DNA from: JASHPR01 sp963833885
Lineage (GTDB): Bacteria > Actinomycetota > Actinomycetes > Streptosporangiales > Streptosporangiaceae
DNA length: 64,000 nt
Reading direction: 5' to 3'
Assembly: GCA_963833885.1 (NCBI GenBank)
Contig: CAWHZU010000013.1
Span: 62,001-126,000 of the forward strand
Shown here: in pieces, positions 53,486 to 62,437 of the stretch
How the letters are laid out: each line of letters starts with the position of its first letter
Position numbering within the stretch: the stretch's first letter is position 1
Program-made: the position numbers and the translations under genes
The notes under the pieces: model-generated
Database searches by the model: none
The model's input: only the letters and a program-made list of their open reading frames with translations
Told to the model about the DNA's origin: nothing

Positions 53486-54360
53486 GTGGCTGTAAAGATC
53501 AAGCTGAAGCGCCTGGGCAAGATCCGGGCGCCGTTCTACAGGATCGTGGTCGCCGATTCCCGCACCAAGCGGGATGGGCGCGCGATCGAGGAGATCGGCA
53601 AGTACCACCCGAAGGCAGAGCCGTCGTTCATCGAGGTCAACTCGGAGCGGGCGCAGCACTGGCTATCTGTGGGAGCTCAGCCGACCGACCCGGTGAGGAA
53701 GATCCTTGAGATCACCGGCGACTGGCAGAAGTTCAAGGGCCTGCCCGGTACCGAAGGCACGCTGAAGACGGCGGCGCCCAAGGAGGACAGGAAAGAGATC
53801 TTCGCCGCCGCCGTCAAGGAGACGCTTGGCGACGCCGCTCCGGCACAGAAGGGCAGGGGCAGGACCGCCAAGGACTCCGACGCGGCCGCCGAGAAGGCGG
53901 GCAAGCCCGCATCGAAGGACGCGGCGTCCAAGGCCGAGAAGCCTGCTAGGGCCAAGGCCGACCAGCCGGCCAGGGCGAAGGCCGATGACAAGGCGAAGGC
54001 TGACGACAAGGTCAAGGCTGACGACAAGGTCAAGGCTGACGACAAGGCCAAGGCTGACGACGAAGGCCAAGGCCGGCGACGAAGCCAAGGCTGACGACAA
54101 GGCCAAGGCTGGCGACAAGGCCAAGGCTGACGACAAGGCCAAGGCTGACGACAAGGCCAAGGCTGACGACAAGGCCAAGGCTGACGACGAAGGCCAAGGC
54201 CGGCGACAAGGCCAAGGCCGACGACAAGGCCAAGGCCGCTGGCGACGGCAAGGCGAAGGACGCGAAGGACAAGGCCGCCGAGGCGGCGAGCGAAGCACAG
54301 GAAGCCGAGGCCGACCCGGCCGCCGTCGCTGCCGACTCGGACTCCTCGGGCAGTGACTGA
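53486..54360 (+). CDS. rpsP: 30S ribosomal protein S16 with a very long Lys/Ala/Asp tail
   Basis: GTG start at 53486. Residues 1-90 are normal S16 (AVKIKLKRLGKIRAPFYRIV, QPTDPVRKILEITGDW). A tail of KADDK repeats follows. In the base frame the ORF ends at 54094. One-base insertions near 54061 and 54189 move the repeat to other frames; reading through both gives a protein of about 290 residues ending in TGA 54358, which overlaps the KH gene start. S16 is usually 80-140 residues. First gene of rpsP-KH-rimM-trmD. Confidence 0.92.
53949..54240. repeat. tandem AAGGC(T/C)GACGAC repeats in the rpsP tail
   Basis: About fifteen 15-18 bp units coding for KADDK or KAGDK. Two units carry an extra G (GACGACGAAGG), which shifts the frame. 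Repetitive DNA of this type is prone to slippage and assembly error. Confidence 0.85.
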
Positions 54361-54604
54361 CGTGCTCGAAGAGGCGCTCGAGCACCTGGTTCGCGGCATC
54401 GTCGAGTTCCCTGACGACGTCCGCGTGGACAGCCGCGGACTGCGCAGGGGCCGAGTTCTCGAGGTCCGCGTGCACCCGGACGACCTTGGCAAGGTCATTG
54501 GCCGCGGAGGGCGGACGGCCAGGGCGCTGCGGACCGTGATCGGCTCGCTGGCCGGCAACGCGTACGTCAGGGTCGACCTCCTGGACACTGACGAGATTCG
54601 CTAG
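54353..54604 (+). CDS. KH-domain RNA-binding protein (KhpA-like)
   Basis: 83 residues from GTG, overlapping the rpsP end. One KH domain with the RNA-gripping loop GRGGRTARAL. Such proteins (KhpA) act with KhpB in RNA handling and cell envelope control in other Gram-positives. Conserved neighbour of rpsP and rimM. Confidence 0.94.
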   Translation: MTDVLEEALEHLVRGIVEFPDDVRVDSRGLRRGRVLEVRVHPDDLGKVIGRGGRTARALRTVIGSLAGNAYVRVDLLDTDEIR

Positions 54605-54610
54605 CCGACC

Positions 54611-55135
54611 ATGCAGCTGGTCGTCGGCCGCATCGGTCGGCCGCACGGGCTCCGCGGTGAGCTGACGGTGCAGGTGCACACCGACGAGCCGGACTCCCGG
54701 TTCGCGGCTGGCTCGGTTCTGGTAACCGAGCCAGCCGCGCGGGGTCCGCTGACCGTGTCGTCGGCTCGCTGGCACTCCGGCCGCCTGCTGGTCAGTTTCG
54801 CCGGCTACGCCGACCGGACCAGTGCCGAGGACCTGCGCGGGACGCTGCTCGTGATGGACTCGGCTGAGGTGGCCCCGGCCGAGGACCCGGACGAGTTCAA
54901 CGACTACGAGCTGATCGGGCTCGACGTGGCGACCGTTGGCGGCGAGCCGGTCGGGGTGGTGGTCGACGTGCTGCACCAGGGGCAGGATCTGCTGGTGATC
55001 AGGCCGGACCGGCCGGGGGCCGAGGAGGTCCTGGTGCCGTTCGTCGCGGCCCTGGTGCCCGAGGTCGACGTCAAGGCCGGCCGTCTGGTCATCGACCCGC
55101 CACCAGGGCTGCTGGACATCGGTGCGATCGGCTAG
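54611..55135 (+). CDS. rimM: ribosome maturation factor RimM
   Basis: 174 residues. RimM N-domain (VVGRIGRPHGLRGELTVQVH) and C-terminal PRC barrel (FNDYELIGLDVATVGGEPVG). It binds S19 during 30S assembly. Starts 6 bp after the KH gene; trmD follows after 9 bp. Confidence 0.96.
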   Translation: MQLVVGRIGRPHGLRGELTVQVHTDEPDSRFAAGSVLVTEPAARGPLTVSSARWHSGRLLVSFAGYADRTSAEDLRGTLLVMDSAEVAPAEDPDEFNDYELIGLDVATVGGEPVGVVVDVLHQGQDLLVIRPDRPGAEEVLVPFVAALVPEVDVKAGRLVIDPPPGLLDIGAIG

Positions 55136-55144
55136 GGGGTCGCG

Positions 55145-55951
55145 ATGCGCGTAGACATCATCACGATCTTTCCCGAGTACTTCGCGCCGTTGCGGGTCTC
55201 GCTCATCGGCAAGGCAGCCCAGCGCGGTGACATCGAATTCGGGGTGCACGACCTGAGGACTTGGGCGCACGACCCGCACCATTCGGTCGATGACGCCCCG
55301 TTCGGCGGCGGCCCGGGGATGGTAATGAAGCCCGAGCCGTGGGGCGAGGCGATCGACGCGGTGGTGCCCGCGAGCGCCGCCGCCCGGCTGGTGTTGCCGA
55401 GCCCGGCGGGGGTGCCGTTCACCCAGGAGCTGGCGGCCCGCTACGCGCTGGAGAGCCACCTCGTGTTCGCCTGCGGCAGGTACGAGGGGATCGACACGCG
55501 CGTGGCCGAAGAGGCGCGCGCCCGGATGCCCGTCGACGAGGTGACGATCGGCGACTATGTGCTCGCGGGAGGCGAGCCTGCCGTGCTGGTGATGATCGAG
55601 GCGGTGTGCAGGCTGCTGCCCGGCGTCATCGGCAATGCCGACTCCGCGCCGGACGACTCGTTCGGCGGCGGCTCCGGGCCGATGGCCGGGGTCCTCGAGG
55701 GGCCCGCGTACACCAGGCCGCGGGTCTGGCGGGGGCGGGAGGTGCCCCCGGTGCTGCTGTCCGGCGACCACGCCGCCATAGCCCGCTGGCGTCGCGATGC
55801 CGCGCTGCGCCAGACCGCGGCGAACCGCCCGGACCTCGCCGCGAGGCTGGTCCGCGGTCACGGGGCGACGGTCAGCGGTCTCGATTCCCGCGATCGTGAG
55901 GTACTCTCTGAGGCTGGCTTTCCTTTCAGCGGCCAAGATATGGCAGACTGA
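55145..55951 (+). CDS. trmD: tRNA (guanine-N1)-methyltransferase TrmD
   Basis: 268 residues. The trefoil-knot SAM site is FACGRYEGIDTRV and GDYVLAGGEPAVL; the N-terminus MRVDIITIFPEYFAPLRVSL is typical. It makes m1G37 in tRNA to keep the reading frame. An AT-rich 120-bp gap to rplS suggests a separate promoter for L19. Confidence 0.97.
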   Translation: MRVDIITIFPEYFAPLRVSLIGKAAQRGDIEFGVHDLRTWAHDPHHSVDDAPFGGGPGMVMKPEPWGEAIDAVVPASAAARLVLPSPAGVPFTQELAARYALESHLVFACGRYEGIDTRVAEEARARMPVDEVTIGDYVLAGGEPAVLVMIEAVCRLLPGVIGNADSAPDDSFGGGSGPMAGVLEGPAYTRPRVWRGREVPPVLLSGDHAAIARWRRDAALRQTAANRPDLAARLVRGHGATVSGLDSRDREVLSEAGFPFSGQDMAD

Positions 55952-56071
55952 ATACGCCGCCCCGCACATGTGAATTAGCAGGGCGTGGCCGGGCGCCTGG
56001 CGCCTTGGCTCCCAGAGACCGAATCAGCGCGTTCGCAGGCGTGCGCGTGATGAGAACGAGGAACCGCAGCG

Positions 56072-56434
56072 ATGCACACCGCGATTGCCGAGCTTGAGCA
56101 GGCACAGATTCGATCGGACATCCCGGAATTCCGTCCGGGTGACACGCTGAAGGTTCACGTTCGGGTCGTCGAGGGCAGCCGCTCGAGGATTCAGGTGTTC
56201 CAGGGCGTGGTGCTTCGCCGCCAGGGTGGCGGCGCCCGCGAGACCTTCACGGTCCGCAAGATCAGCTACGGCGTGGGCGTGGAGCGGACCTTTCCCGTGC
56301 ACAGCCCGTCGATCGACAAGATCGAGGTCGTGACCCGCGGCCGGGTTCGCCGGGCCAAGCTTTACTACCTGCGCTCGCTGCGGGGCAAGGCGGCACGGAT
56401 CAAGGAACGGCGCGAGCCGGCCCGCCAGGGCTAG
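56072..56434 (+). CDS. rplS: 50S ribosomal protein L19
   Basis: 120 residues with the L19 core FRPGDTLKVHVRVVEGSRSR and FQGVVLRRQGGGARETFTVR. It sits at the 30S-50S interface. ATG with GAGGAACC upstream. Confidence 0.97.
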   Translation: MHTAIAELEQAQIRSDIPEFRPGDTLKVHVRVVEGSRSRIQVFQGVVLRRQGGGARETFTVRKISYGVGVERTFPVHSPSIDKIEVVTRGRVRRAKLYYLRSLRGKAARIKERREPARQG

Positions 56435-56587
56435 CCGACCGCGCGAGTGGCCGGAGACGGTTCCTCCGGGGATGCGCGGGGGTCGCGGCACCGACTGCCC
56501 CGGCCAGACCGCGGCAACGGGCATGCCAGGTTCGATTCGGCGGTGCGCCGGATGCGCAAGATCCCGGAACTAGGGTCGGAGTCAGCG

Positions 56588-57685
56588 GTGGATGGCGGCG
56601 AAGACGACTTCAAGTACATCCTGGCCGGCTCGGATGGAACCGACACGGCGGAAGACGGTGGCCCGGGGGAACGGGTCGGCGTAGCCGGACGGCGGACCTC
56701 GCGCGCGGCGGTCGGCAACGGCGCAGACGGTGCGGACGCGGGGCCTGAGGACTCGGGAAAGAGACGCCCACGAGGGCGGTCCTTCTTGCGCGAGCTGCCG
56801 GTGCTGATCGTGATCGCCCTCGTCATCGCGCTGATAATCAAGACGTTCGTGGTCCAGGCGTTCTTCATTCCGTCATCGTCGATGGAGAACACCCTCGACA
56901 TCGGCGACAAGGTACTCGTCAACAAGCTCGTCTACCATTTCCGCTCGATCCAGCCCGGCGACATCATCGTGTTCAACGGGGACGGTTCGTGGGAGCCGGA
57001 GCCGTCGAGCTCGGGCAGTTCCGACCCGCTGGTGAAGCTGTACGACGTGACGCTGAATCCGCTGTTCCACGCGATCGCGGGCCTGTTCGGTACGTCGCCG
57101 GGGCAGACGGACTTCATCAAGCGTGTGATCGGCGTGCCGGGTGACCACGTCGCCTGCTGCAACGCCAGCGGGGATGTGACCATCAACGGAGTAGCCCTGC
57201 ACGAGCAGTCGTATCTGTTCCCGGGCAACCCGCCGTCGATGCAGCGATTCAGCATCACGGTGCCGCCGGGCCGGCTGTGGGTCATGGGCGACCACCGCAG
57301 CGTCTCCTGGGATTCCCGAGGACACATGGACGATCCCGGCAATGGCACCATCCCCGAGAACATGGTGGTCGGCCGGGCATTCTTGATCGTCTGGCCGCCG
57401 AGCCGATGGCGGATCCTGCAGATTCCCTCGACGTTCGGCCAGCCCGGCATCGACTCGTCGAGCGCGGCCCGCGCGGCGGGTGCCGCCGCAGCGGCCGGCA
57501 CGGCCATCGCCCCGGCGGCGCCCTACCTGCCGCTGGAAGCCGGTTTCGTGATCGCGGTGCCGCTGACCTTGGTGCAGCGGTGGACGCGGCGCCGCAGGCT
57601 GCTGAGCGGCTTGCTGCGGCACGGCCGCGGGCTGCTGCCCGCCCGGCGCCCAGGCGCGCTGCGCGGACGCATGAGGCACCGGTGA
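56588..57685 (+). CDS. lepB: signal peptidase I
   Basis: 365 residues from GTG 56588, chosen because GGAG lies 6 nt before it; GTG 56447 would add 47 residues without a ribosome site. A long acidic N-terminus precedes one membrane helix (LPVLIVIALVIALIIKTFVV). Catalytic Ser in FFIPSSSMENTL and Lys in TDFIKRVIGVPGD; GDHRSVSWDSR is box E. A second hydrophobic stretch near the C-terminus is common in actinobacterial Sip proteins. It cleaves exported precursors. Confidence 0.93.
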   Translation: MDGGEDDFKYILAGSDGTDTAEDGGPGERVGVAGRRTSRAAVGNGADGADAGPEDSGKRRPRGRSFLRELPVLIVIALVIALIIKTFVVQAFFIPSSSMENTLDIGDKVLVNKLVYHFRSIQPGDIIVFNGDGSWEPEPSSSGSSDPLVKLYDVTLNPLFHAIAGLFGTSPGQTDFIKRVIGVPGDHVACCNASGDVTINGVALHEQSYLFPGNPPSMQRFSITVPPGRLWVMGDHRSVSWDSRGHMDDPGNGTIPENMVVGRAFLIVWPPSRWRILQIPSTFGQPGIDSSSAARAAGAAAAAGTAIAPAAPYLPLEAGFVIAVPLTLVQRWTRRRRLLSGLLRHGRGLLPARRPGALRGRMRHR

Positions 57686-57689
57686 GGCC

Positions 57690-58484
57690 ATGGACAGGCT
57701 GCTGCAGCGGAATCCGGGCTATACGCCAAGGCGGGATGGCGGGCTGGCTGGGTACGAGCGGGTGCTGGCCCGGGCCGGCCTTGCCCCGGTGGCCGGGATC
57801 GACGAGGCCGGCCGCGGAGCCTGCGCCGGCCCGCTCGTGGTGGCCGCGGTCACGCTGAACCCGCGGCGCAGGTCCGACCCGGCCGGGATAGCCGATTCCA
57901 AGACGTTGACCGCGGCAGCCCGCGAGGCCGCCTACGAGCAGGTCGTGGCGCGCGCCCTCGCCTGGCACGTGGTCGTGATCCCGTCCACTGACATCGACCG
58001 GCTTGGGCTGCACGTGTGCAACGTCGCCGGGATGCGGCGGGCGCTGGCCGGGCTGGCCAGCAGGCCCGGCTACGTGCTGACCGATGGGTTCCCGGTCCGT
58101 GGCCTGGCCGTTCCCGCACTGGCCATGTGGAAGGGCGACGAGGTCGCAGCGTGCGTGGCCGCCGCGTCGATCGTGGCCAAGGTGACCCGGGACCAGATCA
58201 TGAAGGATCTCAGCCACGAGTACCCGGAATACGGTTTTTCCCGGCATAAGGGGTATTCCACGCCGAGCCACATGGCTGCTCTGACCGAGCACGGCCCGTG
58301 CCCCGAGCACCGCGCTTCCTTTGCCAATGTGATCGGGGTGATGCGGGCCCGTGCTGGCGGGCCGGCCGACGCCGTAGCGGACCTGGCCGCCGAGGAGGCG
58401 GCGCCCCTGGCCGACATCGAGGCGTTCCCTGGCAGCGAGACGGGGGAGCCGGCCGGGGCAGGGGCAGAATTGTCTTATGGTTGA
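57690..58484 (+). CDS. rnhB: ribonuclease HII
   Basis: 264 residues. Catalytic Asp38 and Glu39 in GIDEAGRGA, a further Asp in VLTDGFPV, and YGFSRHKGYSTPSHMAAL near the end. It cuts RNA in RNA-DNA hybrids. Starts 4 bp after lepB. The acidic C-terminal 45 residues are variable. Confidence 0.96.
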   Translation: MDRLLQRNPGYTPRRDGGLAGYERVLARAGLAPVAGIDEAGRGACAGPLVVAAVTLNPRRRSDPAGIADSKTLTAAAREAAYEQVVARALAWHVVVIPSTDIDRLGLHVCNVAGMRRALAGLASRPGYVLTDGFPVRGLAVPALAMWKGDEVAACVAAASIVAKVTRDQIMKDLSHEYPEYGFSRHKGYSTPSHMAALTEHGPCPEHRASFANVIGVMRARAGGPADAVADLAAEEAAPLADIEAFPGSETGEPAGAGAELSYG

Positions 58485-58576
58485 CCTCATCTGGCCCGCG
58501 CTCGGTTGGCGCGGGCCGTGACCGGCGCCACCCGGCAGCCCCGGCGCAGCGCGAGCGGTCAGGACGGAGGGAGCGC

Positions 58577-58912
58577 ATGAGCGCGGAGGATCTCGAGAAG
58601 TACGAGACGGAGATGGAGCTCCAGCTCTACCGCGAGTACCGCGACGTGGTGGGGCTGTTCAGCCACGTAGTCGAGACCGAGCGCCGGTTCTACCTCACCA
58701 ACCAGGTCGAGCTGAACGTCCGCACCTCGGACAACGGCGAGGTGTTCTTCGAGGTCATCATGCAGGACGCCTGGGTGTGGGACATGTACCGCCCCGCGCG
58801 GTTCGTGAAGAATGTCCGGGTTGTTACGTTCAAGGACGTCAACGTGGAAGAACTCGCCAAGAGCGACCTCCAGCTGCCGGACCCCGACGACAAGCAGCAG
58901 GGATTCTCCTGA
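58577..58912 (+). CDS. DUF2469 actinobacterial protein
   Basis: 111 residues: MSAEDLEKYETEMELQLYRE and FEVIMQDAWVWDMYRPARFV, nearly invariant across actinobacteria. Function unknown; always near rnhB and yraN. GGAGGGAGC upstream. Confidence 0.95.
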   Translation: MSAEDLEKYETEMELQLYREYRDVVGLFSHVVETERRFYLTNQVELNVRTSDNGEVFFEVIMQDAWVWDMYRPARFVKNVRVVTFKDVNVEELAKSDLQLPDPDDKQQGFS

Positions 58913-59094
58913 CCGCGCTCGCCTGAGGCCCTCACCACCGCGCCATCGCCGCCGCGACCGCACCGTCAGCGGCGCCGCGGTTGGCCACCCCTACGCCCGT
59001 GTGCCGTTTCGCGAGCCAGGCCCCGGGTATGACGAAACGCCGGAGAGTAGTCGGTAGAAAGCGGACCGTAGGTTTTGATAGGGGAGATGCGCTG

Positions 59095-60108
59095 ATGTCG
59101 AACCACTTCACCGGCCTCAGCCTGGGCCCGCCCCTGGGCGACCAGCGGCTCGATCTTTGCGATCTGTACGCATTCCAGTCGCCAGCCGATCCGGCGCGGA
59201 CCGTCCTCATCCTCAACGCGAACCCGAGCGCCGACGCGCTTCATCCCGATGCGATCTACCGTCTCGCGGTCGACAACGACGGGGATTTCCTCAACGACCT
59301 GGCAATCACTTATGTCTTTGCCCCGCCGGAGGCCGGCGGGCAGACGTTTGACGCATACATCGCCACCGGGGTGCAGGCCCGCTCGCCCGAACCCGCCGGG
59401 ACGAAGGTCGTCGACGGTGCCGCCGTCTCCTTCGGCCGCACTCCGAACGTCGTCACCGTCGGTGAGTACACGTTCTTCGCCGGCAGCCGCAGCGACGCGT
59501 TCTTTTTCGACTACGACGGGATCAAGAACCTGTTCGACACCCGCGGCGGCCGGAACTTCACCGCACCGCACCTGGGCGGCAAGTCCCCGTGGACGCACGT
59601 GGACTCGAACCTCGAGGCCAACGTGTTCTCAACGGTCCTCGAGCTGCCCACGAGCGAGCTTGGTGGCAGCCCCGGCATCCGCATCTGGGGGCGGTGCAGT
59701 CTGCGGCGCGACGGCCAGCTGCTGCACGTCGACCGGGCCGGTCATCCCTCGGTAAGCAGCTTCTTCAACACCGATGAGACCAAAGAGGAGTACAACGCGA
59801 GCGAGCCGGCGGGTGACCGCGAGCGCTGGACCGACCAGTTCGTCCACCTGATGGGGCACACCGGGAACTACACCAGGGCAGAGGCGATCGCCGCGATCGA
59901 CGCCGAAGGCCTGCTTCCCGACATGCTGGCGTTCGACCCGTCACGGCCCGCGGAGTACCCCAACGGCCGCTCGTTCGCCGACGACGTCATCAACCACCGG
60001 CTGTCGTTCCTCACCAAGGGCGACGCCCCGCCGACCGGTCTCAAGCCGCACACCGACACTCTCGGCGAGTTCCCCTACCTCGGGAACCCGCATCCCAAGG
60101 CCGCATAG
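59095..60108 (+). CDS. DUF4331 domain protein
   Basis: 337 residues from ATG 59095 with GGGGAG 8 nt before it. No signal peptide. The DUF4331 core includes LGDQRLDLCDLYAFQSPADP and PDAIYRLAVDNDGDFLNDLA. Function unknown. It is inserted between DUF2469 and yraN, which are neighbours in Streptomyces; the 182 bp upstream may hold its own promoter. Confidence 0.85.
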   Translation: MSNHFTGLSLGPPLGDQRLDLCDLYAFQSPADPARTVLILNANPSADALHPDAIYRLAVDNDGDFLNDLAITYVFAPPEAGGQTFDAYIATGVQARSPEPAGTKVVDGAAVSFGRTPNVVTVGEYTFFAGSRSDAFFFDYDGIKNLFDTRGGRNFTAPHLGGKSPWTHVDSNLEANVFSTVLELPTSELGGSPGIRIWGRCSLRRDGQLLHVDRAGHPSVSSFFNTDETKEEYNASEPAGDRERWTDQFVHLMGHTGNYTRAEAIAAIDAEGLLPDMLAFDPSRPAEYPNGRSFADDVINHRLSFLTKGDAPPTGLKPHTDTLGEFPYLGNPHPKAA

Positions 60109-60226
60109 CCACAGGCAGGCGCGGCCGCCGCATTGAAGCACGCGGTGCCGACAGTTCGGACCTCGTCGTCCACAGTCCAGCGCTCGCGTCCCGTTCCATC
60201 CACAACGAATTCGCGCCCTCAGCGCG

Positions 60227-60264
60227 CCACCCCCCGGTTCCGTCAGTGTCGGAACCGGAGGTGG
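60227..60264 (+). promoter_or_regulatory. hairpin that hides the yraN ribosome site
   Basis: CCGGTTCCG (60234-60242) pairs perfectly with CGGAACCGG (60250-60258) around a 7-nt loop; pairing continues with small defects to 60227/60264. The right arm includes the GGAGG used by yraN, whose ATG is 60269. When folded it should reduce translation. Confidence 0.5.
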
Positions 60265-60268
60265 TGGG

Positions 60269-60625
60269 ATGAACGCCAAGGATGAGCTCGGCAAGTACGG
60301 AGAGCAACTCGCCGCGGATTACCTGCAGCGTGCTGGGCTCCGGATTCTGGCGCGCAACTGGCGGTGCGCCGAGGGGGAGATCGACCTCGTCGCCGCGGAC
60401 CGGCGGGTCCTTGTCGCCGTTGAGGTGAAGACCCGCTCCAGCACCGCGTTCGGCACTCCGCTGGAGGCCGTGACCAGGAAGAAGCGCAGCAGGCTGCGGC
60501 GGCTGGCCGTGCAGTGGGTGGTCGCGAACGGGGTCCTGTTCGACGAAGTGCGCGTCGACGTCGTCGAGGTACTGAAGGACGAGCAGGGCGGCTACTCGCT
60601 TGACCACATCAAGGGAATTGGCTAG
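60269..60625 (+). CDS. yraN: YraN-family endonuclease-like protein
   Basis: 118 residues with the UPF0102 signature: LGKYGEQLAADYLQRAGLRI, GEIDLVAADRRVLVAVEVKT. A PD-(D/E)XK-type fold of unknown function. Adjacent to yifB with no gap, the conserved order. Confidence 0.93.
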   Translation: MNAKDELGKYGEQLAADYLQRAGLRILARNWRCAEGEIDLVAADRRVLVAVEVKTRSSTAFGTPLEAVTRKKRSRLRRLAVQWVVANGVLFDEVRVDVVEVLKDEQGGYSLDHIKGIG

Positions 60626-62194
60626 ATGCCGCTCGCGCGCACGCATTCGATCGCGCTGGTGGGCGTCCAGGGCCATCCGGTCGAGATCGAGGCGGACATC
60701 GAGAACGGGCTCGTCGGTCTCATGCTGGTGGGCCTGCCCGACACGGCGCTTCGCGAGGCGCGGGACCGGATCCGGGCGGCGATCGTGAACAGCGGCGAGA
60801 AGTGGCCGAACCGCAGGATCACCGTTGGCCTGTCGCCCGCCAGCCTGCCCAAGCGCGGCAGCAGCTTCGATCTCGGCATCGCGATAGCGATCCTGGCCGC
60901 CGACGGAGCCATACCCCCGGCGCGGGTCGGCGATCTGATGTTCGTCGGTGAGCTGGGGCTCGACGGCAGGCTGCGCCCGGTTCGGGGCGTGCTTCCCGCG
61001 GCGGCCGCCGCAGCTGCGGCCGGGTTCCGGGCCGTCGCCGTGCCTACCGAGAATGCGCCAGAGGCGTGCCTGGTGCCGGGCATGCGGGTGGTTGCGGCGC
61101 CGAGCCTGGGTGCGCTGCTCGAGTGGCTCCGCTGCCAGGATCCGGTCCCCGGGAGCGCCGGCACCGTCGCGGTCTTCGAGGGCGGGGCAGCGCCCGAGCC
61201 GCCCCCGGGCACTGGACCGGGAGCCGGAACGGGACGCGACCTGGCCGATGTGGTCGGCCAGCCGACGGCACGGCGGGCCGCCGAGATCTGCGCGGCGGGC
61301 GGTCACCACCTGCTGCTGCTCGGGCCGCCGGGCGTTGGCAAGACCATGCTGGCCGAGCGGCTGCCCACGGTGCTGCCCCGGCTCGAACCCGACGCCGCGC
61401 TCGAGGTCACCGCCATCCATTCGATCGCGGGGACGCTGCCGTCCGGCTGCCCGCTGCTGACCGAGCCGCCATTCTGCGCGCCGCACCACACCGCGACCAG
61501 GGCGGCGATCGTGGGCGGTGGCAGCGGCGTCCTGCGGCCCGGTGCGGCCTCCCTGGCGCACCACGGGTGCCTGTTCCTCGACGAGGCGCCGGAGTTCTCC
61601 AGGGACGTTCTCGACGCGCTGCGGCAGCCGCTTGAGTCCGGCGAGGTGGTGCTGGCCCGGTCCGCGCAGACGGCCCGGTTTCCGGCACGGTTCACCCTGA
61701 TACTGGCGGCCAACCCGTGCCCGTGCGCCAGCGCGGCGACCACTCGCACGGCGTGTTCCTGCACGCCGCTGGTCCGCCGCAGGTACCTGGCCCGGCTGTC
61801 CGGGCCGCTGCTGGACCGGGTGGACGTCAAGGCCGAGTTCTTGCCGGTGTCCAGGGCCGAGCTGCTGAGCGACAGGAAGCTCACCGAGCCGAGTTCGGTG
61901 GTGGCCGAGCGGGTGGCTGCGGCCAGGCAGCGGATGGCGCACCGGCTGTGCGGTTCCGGCTGGCGGCTGAACGCGGAGATACCCGGCAGGGAACTGCGGC
62001 GGCGTTACGCCCCGGCGCCCGGCGCGCTGGCGCCGCTGGAGCGGGCGATGGACCTGGGTGAGATCAGCGCGCGCGGGGTCGACCGGGTCATCCGGCTGTC
62101 CTGGACCGTTGCAGACCTTGGCGGCGTTGACCGTCCGACGGTGGCCGAGATCAGCTATGCGTTGGGCCTGTGGCTGGGCGTCTCCACCCCGTGA
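60626..62194 (+). CDS. YifB/ComM-family Mg-chelatase-like AAA ATPase
   Basis: 522 residues. An N-terminal S5-like/Lon-type region, then the AAA core with GPPGVGKTMLAERL and FLDEAPEFSRDVLDALRQPL, and a C-terminal Mg-chelatase-like domain. ComM of this family promotes branch migration in transformation. dprA, its usual partner downstream, is missing; convergent with the DUF397 gene. Confidence 0.94.
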   Translation: MPLARTHSIALVGVQGHPVEIEADIENGLVGLMLVGLPDTALREARDRIRAAIVNSGEKWPNRRITVGLSPASLPKRGSSFDLGIAIAILAADGAIPPARVGDLMFVGELGLDGRLRPVRGVLPAAAAAAAAGFRAVAVPTENAPEACLVPGMRVVAAPSLGALLEWLRCQDPVPGSAGTVAVFEGGAAPEPPPGTGPGAGTGRDLADVVGQPTARRAAEICAAGGHHLLLLGPPGVGKTMLAERLPTVLPRLEPDAALEVTAIHSIAGTLPSGCPLLTEPPFCAPHHTATRAAIVGGGSGVLRPGAASLAHHGCLFLDEAPEFSRDVLDALRQPLESGEVVLARSAQTARFPARFTLILAANPCPCASAATTRTACSCTPLVRRRYLARLSGPLLDRVDVKAEFLPVSRAELLSDRKLTEPSSVVAERVAAARQRMAHRLCGSGWRLNAEIPGRELRRRYAPAPGALAPLERAMDLGEISARGVDRVIRLSWTVADLGGVDRPTVAEISYALGLWLGVSTP

Positions 62195-62218
62195 GCGCGG
62201 CCGCCGCCCGGTCGCGGT

Positions 62219-62437
62219 TCAGTGCAGGCCAAACCCGCCGCGGCGCATGCCGTCGAGGAACGCCTGCCATTCGCCTGCGGTGACGATGAGGCTCGGCCCG
62301 CCGGGGTCCTTGGAGTCCCGGACGGCCACGACGCCGGACAGGTTGCGGGCAACCTCCACGCACTGGCCGCCATTGCTACCGCTGTAGCTGCTCTTCTGCC
62401 AGGCGGCGCGGGACACGTCCACACCCCGCGAGGTCAT
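62219..62437 (-). CDS. DUF397 small protein
   Basis: 72 residues: WQKSSYSGSNGGQCVEVARN and VAVRDSKDPGGPSLIV, the DUF397 pattern. Its start overlaps the HTH gene stop (ATGA). DUF397 proteins pair with Scr1/WhiJ-type HTH proteins, probably as small modulators. Confidence 0.93.
   Translation of the reverse strand: MTSRGVDVSRAAWQKSSYSGSNGGQCVEVARNLSGVVAVRDSKDPGGPSLIVTAGEWQAFLDGMRRGGFGLH

Noticed and set aside
53949..54240. Possible CRISPR or mobile repeat array
   Set aside because: The units are coding repeats of the S16 tail with no unique spacers.
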